Below the pieces are notes generated by a model. The model did no database searches and was not told where the DNA came from. It saw only the letters and a program-made list of their open reading frames with translations. A stretch of DNA of 64,000 nucleotides, taken from assembly GCF_022965805.1 (NCBI RefSeq), contig NC_133110.1, positions 34,596,317-34,660,316 of the forward strand, given 5' to 3'. Source of the DNA: Primulina eburnea (taxonomy: Eukaryota; Streptophyta; Magnoliopsida; Lamiales; Gesneriaceae). Numbering within the stretch: the stretch's first letter is position 1; every line of letters begins with the position of its first letter. Both the position numbers and the translations under genes were made by a program. This document shows, in pieces, positions 1 to 10,659 of this stretch.

Positions 1-293
1 TGATTGATATAATTAATGCAAAATTTTTAATATAGTTTACTTTTTCAATATAGTTTAGCTTTAATTTGAGTAAAAAAATTAAAAACATATAATACATAAA
101 TTACATTTGAAATAATATAAAAATTAATTAAATTCAAAAATAAATTAAATAAATTGATATAATCAATGCAGACAATAATTGAAGCGGTCATTTATTGCAG
201 TGCACGTATGTCAATATTGATGATAAATCTTTCCTTTTTTAGAAATGATATTTTGGCGAAAATTACTATTTTGGGCAAAAACTCTGCTTTATA

Positions 294-324
<31 letters not shown>

Positions 325-1318
325 AGATATATAGATATAGATTTTTAACACTCAACTAATTTTATTTTTAGAAAATTTAAATAAACTAATTAAATATTGT
401 ATTTCTTTTTAGTAAGTAATTTGGACAGTAAATTACTTAAAATAGCAAAAATTATTTTTGGATGATTTACCTAATGAGTGATACTGAACATTGTAATCAT
501 TTTTATTTTAAATTTATTTATACAGTTTTTACTTAAACTGATTGATATAATTAATGCAAAATTTTTTAATATAATTTACTTTTTCAATATAGTTTAGTTT
601 TAATTTGAGTAAAAAAATTAAAAACATATAATACATAAATTACATTTGAAATAATATAAAAATTAATTAAATTCAAAATTGAATAAATGAATTGATATAA
701 TCAATGCAGACAATAATTGAAGCGGTCATTTATTGCAGTGCACATATGTCAATATTGATGATAATTTTTTTCTTTTTTAGAAATGATATTTTGGCGGGAA
801 ATTACTATTTTTGGCAAAAACTCTGCTTATATATATATAGATATAGATATAGATTTTTAACACTCAAACAATTTTATTTTTAGAAAATTTAAATAAACTA
901 ATTAAATATTGTATTTCTTTTAGTAAGTAATTTGGGCAGTAAATTACTTAAAATAACAAAAATTATTTTTGGATGATTTAACTCATGAGTGATACTGAAC
1001 ATTGCAATCATTTTTATTTTAAATTTATTTATACAGTTTTTACTTAAATTGATTAATATAATTAATGCAAATTTTTTTAATATAGTTTACTTTTTCAATA
1101 TAGTTTAGTTTTAATTTGAGTAAAAAAATTAAAAATATATAATACATAAATTACATTTGAAATAATATAAAAATTAATTAAATTCGAAATTGAATTAAAT
1201 GAATTGATATAATCAATGTAGACAATAATTGAAGCGGTCATTTATTGCAGTGCACGTATGTCAATATTGATGATAAATTTTTTATTTTTTAGAAATGATA
1301 TTTTGGCGGGAAATTTAT
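1..1318. repeat. Tandem array of ~510-540 bp AT-rich units (about 2.5 copies)
   Basis: Three successive copies start at 1, 539 and 1050, each opening with TGATTRATATAATTAATGC. They share the same order of blocks, including GAAGCGGTCATTTATTGCAG and TTTTGGCGRRAAATT. Each of the first two contains a variable TA/GATATA microsatellite (about 290-345 and 828-855), which accounts for most of the length difference. The third copy breaks off near 1318. The first copy may begin before the window. No coding potential is seen; the 60-codon ORF here runs through the microsatellite. Confidence 0.85.
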
Positions 1319-1489
1319 TATAGTTTACTCATGTTTACTATTAGTAGGGAAATGTGGAAAAAGTGTTTACAAATACTAATAAAAAGATGTCGTATATTAA
1401 AATAACTAATAAAATTAATCAATGATTAGGTATTAATGGTTGCACTACCTTTGGTTACAAGTACTAGAAAAGAAAAATATTTAAATGGA

Positions 1490-1745
1490 GTTATTTTTAT
1501 AATGAGTTTCTTAAAAATTTGTAATAATACACATTTTTGTCCTTATTGTTTACCGATTTTCCCATTTCTGTCCCTCTTCATTTTTGACTGCTTAAGTAAT
1601 CCTTCAAGTTTTCAAAATCTTCTCGAATTGATCCATGTCGTTATGTTGAAGTTAAGATTAACGTTGACTCACATCATGTATTCGCTCACATGATCATTTC
1701 TTTGTGAACCCTACTATTCTAACACATATTGCTTTTTTAATAGTC
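1490..1745 (+). repeat. Left arm of a ~250-bp inverted repeat flanking the CACTA element
   Basis: This stretch matches the reverse complement of about 4330-4585. The best-matched part includes ACCCTACTATTCTAACACAT and ATTAACGTTGACYCACATCA. Together with the other arm it forms a foldback structure whose loop now contains the CACTA transposon plus about 160 and 210 bp of unique DNA. Long terminal inverted repeats would fit a non-autonomous Mutator-like element, but I found no clear outer target duplication, so the outer limits are approximate. Confidence 0.7.
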
Positions 1746-1919
1746 AGTTTGAGTGGGTTTTACTTAAAAATGGGGATCAGTTCTTCAGCTCAAGTGTAAA
1801 ACTTTGATGTTGTGTTTGAATTGAGTCATTTGAAATACACGATTTTCTAATTTATTTCATTGTCAAATAAGATAAATTATGAAATTTTAAATCGATCTTA
1901 TACCACTACAAAAAAACGG

Positions 1920-2400
1920 TATGATTAGCGACGCTTTCATGAAAAACCGTCGCTCAATTAGCGACGATTTTTATTTTCCGTTGCTATATAGCTACGGTTC
2001 TTATATACACCGTCGCTTTTTAAATTATAGCAACGGTTTTATAAAACCGGTCGTTAAAATAGACACGATTTGGTTTTAAAAAATCGTCGCTATAATAGCC
2101 ACGGTTTTAAAAGACCGTCGCTATAATAGCCACGGTTTTATAAAACCGGTCGCTATTATTGCGACTGTTCCACACACCCGTCGCTATTTTGTGCAACAGG
2201 TTAAACAAAAGCGACGGTCTTGTGTCCTACCGTCGCTACTATAGCGACAAATTTTCATAAACTGTCGCTAAACTAAATAGACGACGGTTTTATTAAACAT
2301 TGTCGCTTGTGTGAAGCGACGGTTTAATATTAAATAGTCGCTATATTAGCGACGAAACAAAATACCGTAGCTATATTTAACGTCGGTTTAATTAAACCGT
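1920..2400. repeat. Left subterminal repeat region of the CACTA element
   Basis: A dense run of short motifs built on GCGACGGT/ACCGTCGC, spaced roughly 20-40 bp and present in both orientations, often as small palindromes across TTTAAAACC or TATAGC spacers. A matching region occupies the other end (about 3650-4100). In known CACTA elements such subterminal repeats bind the element's own DNA-binding protein and are needed for excision. Confidence 0.85.
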
Positions 2401-2653
2401 CGGACCATTTATAGTTGGAGGAGCAGGGGCCAGCCTCCACAGACGGTCACGCCTGAGAGATGGGCTGCTTGGACTGCTGCTTGGCAGCAACAGGATTGGC
2501 AGGACAGAGCTGCCAAGAACAAGGCGAACAGGAACAGCGAGCCTACAGGGGTAGGTACAGGGATGTCGAAGCACATTGCAGGTGCGAAGACATACAGCGC
2601 TCACGGACATGATCTGGTATTTCTTCTAGTTTAATAGTTTTCAATTGTACTTT

Positions 2654-2710
<57 letters not shown>

Positions 2711-3494
2711 TTCAGCGAGCACGATATGGCAGAGATCCTACGTCGTGGGAGCTGTACGTACACGCACATCGACATGTAGACGGATCTTTCGTTGACACAC
2801 GATCCCGCCTGATCCACGTAAGTTTATTAAATTTCGTTATTGTCATTAACGTTTCACTAAAAATAATCCATTTTTATCAATATCACAGGAGAACATGGAG
2901 CGATCTATGGCTCACTCACTAAGTTCCGCAGAGGATGGATCAGAGCCTGTTGTCCCCAGCCCAGAGTCGGTAAACAGCATGTTCAAGACTGTGGTTGGGG
3001 GGAAGAAGAAGGGGAGGATGTATGGGTGTGGGTCCATGGCCAGCACCTTCTATCCCGATGAGATGGCTCTGGGTCGACGTGGTAGGTCATCGGATGTCGG
3101 TCCGTCGTCTGAGTCCCAGCGTGAGGCGGTCATGCGCCAGATTCTGGACTCATCGTTACGTCGTAACGATGAGCTTTGCGAGAGGGTGCGAGCTACAGAG
3201 GCGGAGAACGTCATGCTGAGAGATCGCATGACGTCACTAGAGGAGCATGTCCGACTCCTGGTTGCAGGCATGTCACAGGGAGCTACCACGCATACATCAG
3301 GTCGCACGCTGTCTGGACCAGGCACTTCTCACAGGGGTCGATCTCGTGGGGCAGCAGTTGGTTCTTCATCCCGTATTCACAGATTTTCACAGAGTTATAT
3401 TCCTCCGACGCAAGGGTACGAGGACGAGGACGAGGATGAGGATGAGGACGAGCAGGACGGCGACGACGACGAGACTCAGTCACCGTCACCGTAG
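2398..3494 (+). CDS. Transposase_24 (Ptta/En/Spm)-like protein, three exons
   Basis: An open frame runs through three exons: about 2398-2616, 2716-2817 and 2889-3494. The introns start GTATTT and GTAAGT and end TTTCAG and TCACAG, and all junctions are in phase 0. Exon 1 encodes the motif MSKHIAGAKTYSAHGHDL. Exon 2 encodes RARYGRDPTSWELYVHAH, and exon 3 continues with ENMERSMAHS and KKKGRMYGCGSMASTFYP. This order is typical of plant Ptta/En/Spm-type proteins. A coiled-coil stretch follows (LRRNDELCERVRATEAENVM), then an acidic tail of repeated ED pairs. No start codon is evident in exon 1, whose 5' side merges with the subterminal repeats, so the gene is probably 5'-truncated. A (TA)n tract fills intron 1. 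The protein presumably binds element ends, inferred from family context. Confidence 0.75.
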
Positions 3495-3649
3495 TGGCGT
3501 TTGTTTAAATTTTTTTGATTAATATTTGTATCAAACACTAGTTTGGAAATGTTATTTACTAATATGATGATATTTTTCAAATTTGTTAGTCAATTTTTTT
3601 AGTAATTATACAGTACAATTGTTTTAATATATTTTTATTTTAAAAAAAA

Positions 3650-4100
3650 AACGGAATGGTGATTAGCGACGGAACTATTCTAACCGTCGCTGAAATTAGC
3701 GACGGTTTTTGAAAATACTGTCGCTATAAATGGCGACGGTTGTGAAAATACCGTCTCAAATTAAAGCGACTGTTTTTAATTAACAGTCGCTATTTGAAGC
3801 GACGGTAATTTCAACAACGTCGCTATATTTAGCGACGGTTATAAGCATAATCGTCGCTAAATATAGCGACGTTGTTGAAATTACCGTCGCTACAATTAGC
3901 GTCGGTGTTATTTTGACCGTCGCTATACTGGAGACGGACTTCATCCTACAGACGGTCGCCAAATTGTCACGGTTATTGTGTCGCGTCGCTTGGGTGAGGC
4001 GACGACCCAAAAGGTCACGGGTCAACGGCACGTCGCTAGAACCGTCGCTTTGACCAAGTCGCGACGGTTTTAGCGACGGATAAACCCGTCGCAAATCGCT
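3650..4100. repeat. Right subterminal repeat region of the CACTA element
   Basis: Same GCGACGGT/ACCGTCGC motif array as at the left end, in inverted arrangement relative to the terminus. It contains near-perfect palindromes such as the pair around 3788-3890 (GCGACGGTAATTTCAACAAC against its reverse complement). Confidence 0.85.
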
Positions 4101-4329
4101 TTGGTTTTTTGTAGTGTACTGATTCATACAAAATTTTATGTATATCATAATAAATTTGAAATTCCTTTTGATTAACATAATTGTAATGTAAATAAGTGAA
4201 GTAAAGTTGTGAGTTTGAATTATTTTGTTGTGTAAATTATTTCAATAATGAAAGTAAATTTAAATCCATGAATTTAAAATTTTTCATCCAACCACAAGCT
4301 GAATAATTTTTTAAAATTATTGTAAGGAC

Positions 4330-4585
4330 TATTAAAAAAGCAATATGTGTTAGAATAGTAGGGTTCACAAAGAAATGATTATGTGGGAGGCACATGATGT
4401 GGGTCAACGTTAATCTTAACGCCAATATAACGACATGGACCAATTCGGGAAGATTTTGAAGAATTGAAGGATTACTTGAGCAGTCAAAAATGAAGATGGA
4501 CTGAAATGGGAAAAGCGGTAAACAATAAAGATGAAAATGGATATTATTAGAAGAAACTTAAAGTATGGAGCCAAGAAATAAGTTT
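4330..4585 (-). repeat. Right arm of the inverted repeat flanking the CACTA element
   Basis: Reverse complement of about 1490-1745, with matching blocks that include AATATGTGTTAGAATAGTAG and TTAATCTTAACG. Divergence between arms is visible (several substitutions and indels), so the structure is old. The ORFs at 1436-1693 and 4237-4443 are by-products of the two arms and are not treated as genes. Confidence 0.7.
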
Positions 4586-4891
4586 GAGCGACTGAAAAAT
4601 TTAAATATAATTAATGAAAAATAATTTTATGAAATCCAATCGATAAATATAATTATTGAAAATTAATTGTATATAATATTAGTAGTAATAGCTAGTCTAA
4701 TTTCACAAGGAAAATATGTGATCTTATTATTCGATTTACCATGTTTTGATAATTTTTTTGGTTTGGATTACAATTAGTTTTATTATATTTTTATTAAATT
4801 AATCGATTTTACATTGAATTGGATGAAGTAATCTTTAATTTCCAATTGGCGGCAATCGATTTGAGTAAAAAATCAATGAGATATAAATTTT

Positions 4892-5072
4892 GAATGAGTA
4901 TCATGTGAGACCGTCTCACGGATCTTAATCTGTGAGACGGGTCAATCCTACTCATATTCACAATAAAAAGTAATAGTCTTTGCATAAAAAATAATACTTT
5001 TCATAGATGACCCAAATAAGAGATCTGTCTCACAAATACGACCCGTGAGATCGTTTCATACCAGTTTTTGCC
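4892..5072 (+). mobile_element. MITE of a GTGAGACCGTCTCAC family (Mutator-like)
   Basis: About 180 bp. It runs from TCATGTGAGACCGTCTCACG near the start to the final AGTTTTTGCC, with imperfect ~40-bp terminal inverted repeats containing TGTGAGAC and CTGTGAGACRG. A perfect 9-bp duplication ATAAATTTT flanks it (4883-4891 and 5073-5081). A 9-bp duplication is characteristic of Mutator-like elements. Several further copies lie in this window. Confidence 0.85.
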
Positions 5073-5218
5073 ATAAATTTTATGATATCAACTGTCGAAT
5101 CTGAAATTTATTTCAAAAAGTGTTGGATAGAGTTTCTGTTTTGTGAAAATTAACATCTGGTAATGATTGAATCTTATTTTGATGGTTTATGATGAAATGT
5201 GGGAATTGAGTTAAAATC

Positions 5219-5567
5219 TGTTGGGTGCAATAATTGTCCTTACTTGGTAGAGCGATCGAACCATGGTGCTTGAGCTGCTATGCAGTTTAAAAGATTTGAT
5301 TTGCACCATTACTATTAGCTATAGTTTTTGGTAAAGCGATGAGCACTCTATCCTACAATTGGTATCATAGCCAAGGTCATGGGTTCGTTTCCTATTGATT
5401 GCAAGGAGTGCAATTATTGGGAGGGAGATTGTTGGGTGCAATAATTGTCATTGCTTGGTAGAGCGTTCGAACCATGGTGCTTGAGCTGTTGTGCGTTTAA
5501 AAGATTTGAGTTGCACAATTACTACTAGCTACAGCTTTTGGTAAAACGGTAAACACTCAGTCCTACA
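5219..5567 (+). mobile_element. Complete TRIM retrotransposon (349 bp)
   Basis: Two ~139-bp direct repeats (5219-5357 and 5430-5567) begin TGTTGGGTGCAATAATTGTC and end CCTACA. Directly after the first is TTGGTATCATAGCC, a primer-binding-site-like sequence complementary to initiator methionine tRNA. Directly before the second is a purine-rich GGGAGGGAGAT. This is the layout of a terminal-repeat retrotransposon in miniature: LTR, PBS, very short interior, PPT, LTR, no coding. The flanks AAATC and AGATC agree at 4 of 5 positions as a target duplication. A solo LTR of the same family is at 63442-63580. Confidence 0.88.
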
Positions 5568-6598
5568 AGATCCAAGCATGACCTAAAAATCGAGTCTAGA
5601 TACAAGTTGAAAATAGTGAAATATAAAATTTTAACGAAAAATTTGGTCATACGAAATTCTTAGACTTTAAATACGATTATTTAGTTAGAAAAATAATCGT
5701 AAATGTAAAGTTGAAGATTTTGGAAAATAATATATTGAGTTTATATTTTTGGAAAAATAACTCAACTTTAAGGATTTTGAAATATTAGTTGAATTACTGG
5801 AGTTATTGGCGATGAATTGACACTTTACTTGACTTGTTATATTATTAAATTTTGAGGTCGGGGACCGGAAGCTGATCATTGATCGTTGTTGAGTTGGTGT
5901 AGATATTTTACAGTTCGGTGACATATGAAGATAACACATAAATTACGTTATAAGCATATTTATGTGTTGATATATTTGTTTATGTCCTTTGTTGAATTAT
6001 ATGAGATGTTCGATGTCTTGTTGTTTATATATTCATTTATTTGACATATTTTATGACATACATATTGAGTCATATAGTACTTGTTAGTTGTATACTATCG
6101 TTGATGTTGTTCGACACTTGTTATTTATTTTGGGATCATGTGTAGCTGATAGAACTTTATTTGATACACATGAAACTATAGATACGATGTATTCTCGTCA
6201 GCAGTGCAGCTATTCATAGATTTATAATTATCTGACTCTATATTTTTGAAATTTTAAGCTTTGTGGGAGATGGTTGAAAATCTAAGTTTTGAAACATTCA
6301 AATCATCCTAAAAAAATGTTCTTGTTTTAATCTTTGTAAGTTGTAACCTTCAAATCATCCTCAATCAATTTCCCAATTAAAAAATCTTAACATTGTTCTA
6401 TTGTTGCCTTTTCTTTATCTGTACAATCATATATTTCATTTTTACACATTGAACATGAATGGTAATTCTTCTACATTTAAGCACTCAGACAACATTTATT
6501 CTTCCATATTTTATTACAAAAAAAAATGCTTATTTTTTTTGTTTATTTCATATACAAAAGTATAATTTTTACTCTATTTTCCAACCAAGTATATTATT
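5568..6598. other. AT-rich intergenic DNA, nothing recognised
   Basis: No open frame with recognisable content on either strand. The minus ORF at 5685-5939 has no family resemblance and an AT-biased composition. No repeat shared with the rest of the window was seen. Confidence 0.6.
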
Positions 6599-6606
6599 AC
6601 TAATTA

Positions 6607-7628
6607 CCAGGGGCGGAGCTTCCATATCCCACACTAGGCCCAAGTTTTAAGCCCGGCATTTGGCCCATGAAAGTTTGAAGCCTAGCTCTTGATCCATGAT
6701 TATATCCAATTACTTGTCGATACAATTTTAAACATTAAATTTTATAATATGTTTTTAGTATAAAATATTTTAATAAATTATATTAAATTTGGATTTAATT
6801 GAGAAAATTGAAATTGAAATATGAAGGAATGGAAAAAGTTGAGAAATAAGAAATGGAGATAGTCGTGGTGTCTGTAATAAATTGTACTAAATAATTATCA
6901 CACGTTTAATTACTTTTGAAAGTTAAAAAATATAAATTTGTATTTTATATATATATTAATTTAGGGGAATAAAAAGTTCATTAAAAAGGTTTCTATATTT
7001 AAAAGGTACCAAATATTTTTTTAATAAAAAAAGCTATTTTAAGCATTTTGTTTTAAAAATTAACAATTTTTTAAAAGAGTTATTTTAGACACTATATATT
7101 TGGTGACCTAAGTATTTATAAAAATATGTTTGATTAAGTATATAAATATCATTAATTGGAGATAAAATGTATTTAAAATTATCAAATACTTTTTATGAAA
7201 ATAAATTTCAAACTATATTTTTTGAGTGATATCAGTTAAAAAAATGTGGGGAGTATTTTGATTAATATCTCTTTAAATTCATGTTATTTAATGTAACTCA
7301 CCTTTGTTTCATCTTCAATATTTTCTACAAAATCCATAATTTTATCAAATTTTAAGTACATTTTTATTTCAATGTTCGTATATCATTCAATAGTTTCTAA
7401 ATTTTGTGCTTGTTTTGCCATGGAGAATGAATTCATGCTTATTTTTTGGTTACATAGTTTATATTTTATCTCATATTTTGTTTTGATTGCGGGTTCTATA
7501 AACGTAGCTCTTTTTCTTTTTCTTTTTTTTTTTTTGTGTTTCTCGTCGATTAACCAGTGTCATTCTTTTGTTTTATTTCTTATAATATATTATTGACTAC
7601 ACTGAACTACGACCCTAATTTCGCCCTT
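6607..7628. mobile_element. hAT-like non-autonomous DNA element (~1.02 kb)
   Basis: An exact 8-bp duplication ACTAATTA flanks the element (6599-6606 and 7629-7636). The left end reads CCAGGGGCGGAGC and the right end, reverse-complemented, reads AAGGGCGAAATTAGG, an imperfect short inverted repeat. An 8-bp target duplication and a CAGGGGCGGA-like end are typical of plant hAT elements. The interior is AT-rich without a transposase frame. Moderate confidence because the inverted repeats are weak. Confidence 0.6.
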
Positions 7629-8023
7629 ACTAATTAGTATTAAAAATGAATTAGAAATTCTTTGGACTTCTGTTATCTATACATGATTTAATTTCATATG
7701 TATAATATAATAATACACAAGTTACAACCAATATTATTGAGGATGAGCAAATTTTCTGTATTAATAATTAAAATATCTTATCAGACAAATCCAAATTAAA
7801 TTTAATAACAGTGAATGGTTCAATTAAAGTTGGATGAATTCATGTGTCTTTCCACAAGGAAACTTTCATGTGTTTATATTCTACCGATTGTTGCTTTATC
7901 CAACCTTTTCTGTTTTGTGTGAGCCATTTCTTATAGCTTGTTACATGTGACTGACAGTTGCTCCAGTCAAAGCCACCTAGTGAAGTATTCCTCTCACTTT
8001 CAAATACAAACGCCTGCTGGGAA

Positions 8024-10077
8024 TGTTAGAGTAGGTGTCCGTCGAGCCAAGTGTTGGCCGAGGGTTCATGATTAAACTCTATGTATAAACAATCTTTATT
8101 TTAATAATATTTGAATTTATCGTTTTGGCACTTCTTTATCTGTATACCCATGCTAGTTGCATAGATAAAACCCTTGAATATACAAATAGTAGAAAGAATA
8201 TGAGATGCTCATATGATGAGTATCATGAAACTCATATTTGTAATACTGTATATTCTAAACGGTTCCTAGTCGATTCAGCCGCCACTAAGAAGGATATAGG
8301 CCGCTCGAGTTAGAGACTAGTATCTGCGATGTGAGTACCATGTTTCATTGGTAGGGGACATTGTGATGTCCGAGCATGCAGATATGTGCTCCTGGTAGAG
8401 TGCACTGAACAACCCTCTATAAAGGACTTTCCAAGTGGTTCTCACTTATCGAGTGGAAAAGTCCTAATTTATGGTTGTACACCATTAGTCCTTATGACCT
8501 GGGACAACATTGAGACTCTATGTGCTAGACTTACACTTTGACTTGTTTACCGACTCTCATGGGGTCATCAGGGGGCAAGGTTGGGTGTTCTGTCGAAACA
8601 CATAGGAGTCGATGCATTGTAGTCGGGGATTCACCGCTTACCTTCGGGTATGGATATCCTATGTATTCTCATGTATGTGTGGCTTGAAATCTCTGATCAG
8701 AGTATGGTGGTAATTATGAAAGGGGTTTCATAGATTACACCATCGATGCAACCACAACATGACACATAGTATCGATTCATTGACAACTCTCGATAAACCA
8801 ATAGTTGTCGAATCGGTCGGGATATATGAGTTGAAGGGACCGTACTGTACGCTAACCATAATTGAATGGTTCTTGCAGGCACTATCATTTGATACCTAGG
8901 GAATCATGTAAGCGATGCTGCTAGGCGTTTAACATGATTGGTTGGGTACTATCAGACTTGAGTTCTGACGTTCTTATTATCAAGGAGTTGATAAGTAAGA
9001 ATGGAGCAATTGGGGTATGCTCGAATAAGGACATGTTTAGTCCGAATCACATGGAGATGTGAACCCACGGCTAGTCGTATCAATGAACCATTGAGGGCCA
9101 CACAAGTATTAGCTTTGTAAATCCCGATGAGAAGTAAAATAGTTCAATGTGTTGAACGGCTTATAAATGTGTTTATAAGCGTAAAGAAAAATAGAAGTAT
9201 GACTTCTATGAGAGAAATATAAATTTAAATTTATGGAAGTGTTCCTAGATTAAAATTTGGCCAAGTGAATAATGTATTTGAAAATTGTGATTTTCATATA
9301 CATTATTATGGACTAAATTAAATTAATTCAAGTGTTGAATTAATTAAACACTAGTGGGCCTAATAGAGTCCAAATAATTAAATTAATTCAAGTGTTGGAT
9401 TAATTAAACAACATTGGGCCTTGTAGAGCCCAATTGGAAATAATTATTTAACTAGTTGGCTTGAGTAAAATCAAGTAAAGTCTAATTGAGCTCAAAATGT
9501 TTGAGACAATTAAAAGGTCCATGGGCCTTGTAAAAGTTACAAGCCCATTAGGTTTTGCATGCTTGGGAGGTGAAGGGTTGTGAATACTTTTTGAATAAAA
9601 TATTGCATGGCATGCAACTTTTGGATCTAGCTTTTTGCAACCCCAATACAAAATATTCACTCCTCATTCTTGCACACCCTTGGCCGAAACTTACTCTCAT
9701 TTTCTCTCAAATATTTTCTTCATTTTGTTCTTCAAAGTGTTGAAGAATAAAAGGTCTTCTCTTTGATAAATCCTCAAATTTTTCTAGTGCAAAATTTGAG
9801 GGGGTTTACCTAGTTAGTGGTTGACCTTATTTTGAAGGAAAGGGAGGAGGAGCTTGTAGACTTGCCTACCTTGAAGAGCTTTGTTGTTTACAACAAAGTT
9901 GGAGCCATTCATCAACCTCAAGAGGTTGATAGGTAAAAACTTCTTACACCCTATGAATGTTTTTTGGTGTTTGAATGTAAATGTTGCACACAATCATGGT
10001 GGTCGAAAATTTTAGCTTAAAATTAAATATTTTTGACTTCCGTTGCGCTTCCGACCACCGTAACTGGTCCGCTTTCA
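8024..10077 (+). mobile_element. Solo LTR, 2,054 bp
   Basis: The sequence begins TGTTAGAGTAGGTGTCCGTC and ends TGGTCCGCTTTCA. It is bracketed by a perfect 5-bp duplication GGGAA (8019-8023 and 10078-10082). It has no coding region, primer-binding site or polypurine tract of its own, so it is a solo LTR left by recombination between two LTRs. About 9660-9760 looks like a CT-rich leader (R/U5). It lies within the 3' LTR of the old minus-strand copia element. The superfamily cannot be told from the LTR alone. Confidence 0.87.
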
Positions 10078-10286
10078 GGGAAGACATATCACCAACAATC
10101 TCCACCTTGACTTACAACATGGCTGCTCTCCAGCCCCTTTGGCACATTAACTCCATTCCACAACTTGCACCAAGTCCAGGCAGGGCCCGAACTTGGACTT
10201 TGGTAATGTCATAGTTAACATATCTGCAAGATTTTCTTCGGTTGAGATCTTTTCAACTTTCACTTCTCGTTTGGAGACGGTGTCTC

Positions 10287-10629
10287 CGTTAGTTGTCTCA
10301 CGTCAGTTGGATAAAATACCTGGGAGTTGTATATATGGTCTTTGACAATCCTCCCCCATTGAGCTAGTTTTTGGGGTTGAGTTAAGTCCAAGTTCCAATT
10401 TTAACATGGTATTAGAGCTCAGGTTCCACCGTTATGTATTGGACTGCCCATAATTGGGTCATTTGTAAACTTCATGCTCCAGATGTTCATTCATAGGCGT
10501 GAGGAGGTGTGTTAATTGTCCCACATAGATTGGATAAAGTACCTGGGAGTTGTACATATGGTATTGGACAATCCTCCCCCCTTGAGCTAGCTTTTGAGGT
10601 TGAGTTAGGTCCAAGTTACAATCTCAACA
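10287..10629 (+). mobile_element. Second TRIM family, complete copy (343 bp)
   Basis: Two 120-bp terminal direct repeats (10287-10406 and 10510-10629) share GGATAAARTACCTGGGAGTTG and end in AACA. The first is followed at once by TGGTATTAGAGC, close to the methionine-tRNA primer-binding site. GAGGAGGTG precedes the second. A perfect 5-bp duplication GTCTC flanks the element (10282-10286 and 10630-10634). It is inserted in the old copia element. The LTR start of the left copy reads CG instead of TG, a point change. Confidence 0.9.
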
Positions 10630-10659
10630 GTCTCTAACAAAATATAGTTTAACATATAT

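Larger units (their letters stand above)
1904..4116 (+). mobile_element. CACTA (En/Spm) DNA transposon, 2.2 kb, non-autonomous
   Basis: The element begins CACTACAAAAAAA and ends TTTTTTGTAGTG, the diagnostic CACTA termini. It is flanked by a perfect 3-bp target duplication TAC (1901-1903 and 4117-4119). Both subterminal regions are packed with GCGACGGT-type motifs in both orientations, as expected for binding sites of the CACTA accessory transposase protein. The inside encodes only a Transposase_24-like protein. There is no room for the large catalytic transposase, so it would need help in trans. It sits within a ~250-bp inverted repeat. Confidence 0.93.

Noticed and set aside
1436..1693. ORF of 85 codons, and its partner 4237-4443 on the minus strand
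   Set aside because: The two resemble each other only because they lie in the arms of an inverted repeat; no protein family.
8024..10097. Reading 8024-10097 as one LTR of the minus-strand copia element (TGTTAG...CCAACA)
   Set aside because: A perfect GGGAA duplication at 8019-8023 and 10078-10082 shows the insert ends at 10077. The following TGTTGG start belongs to the older copia LTR.
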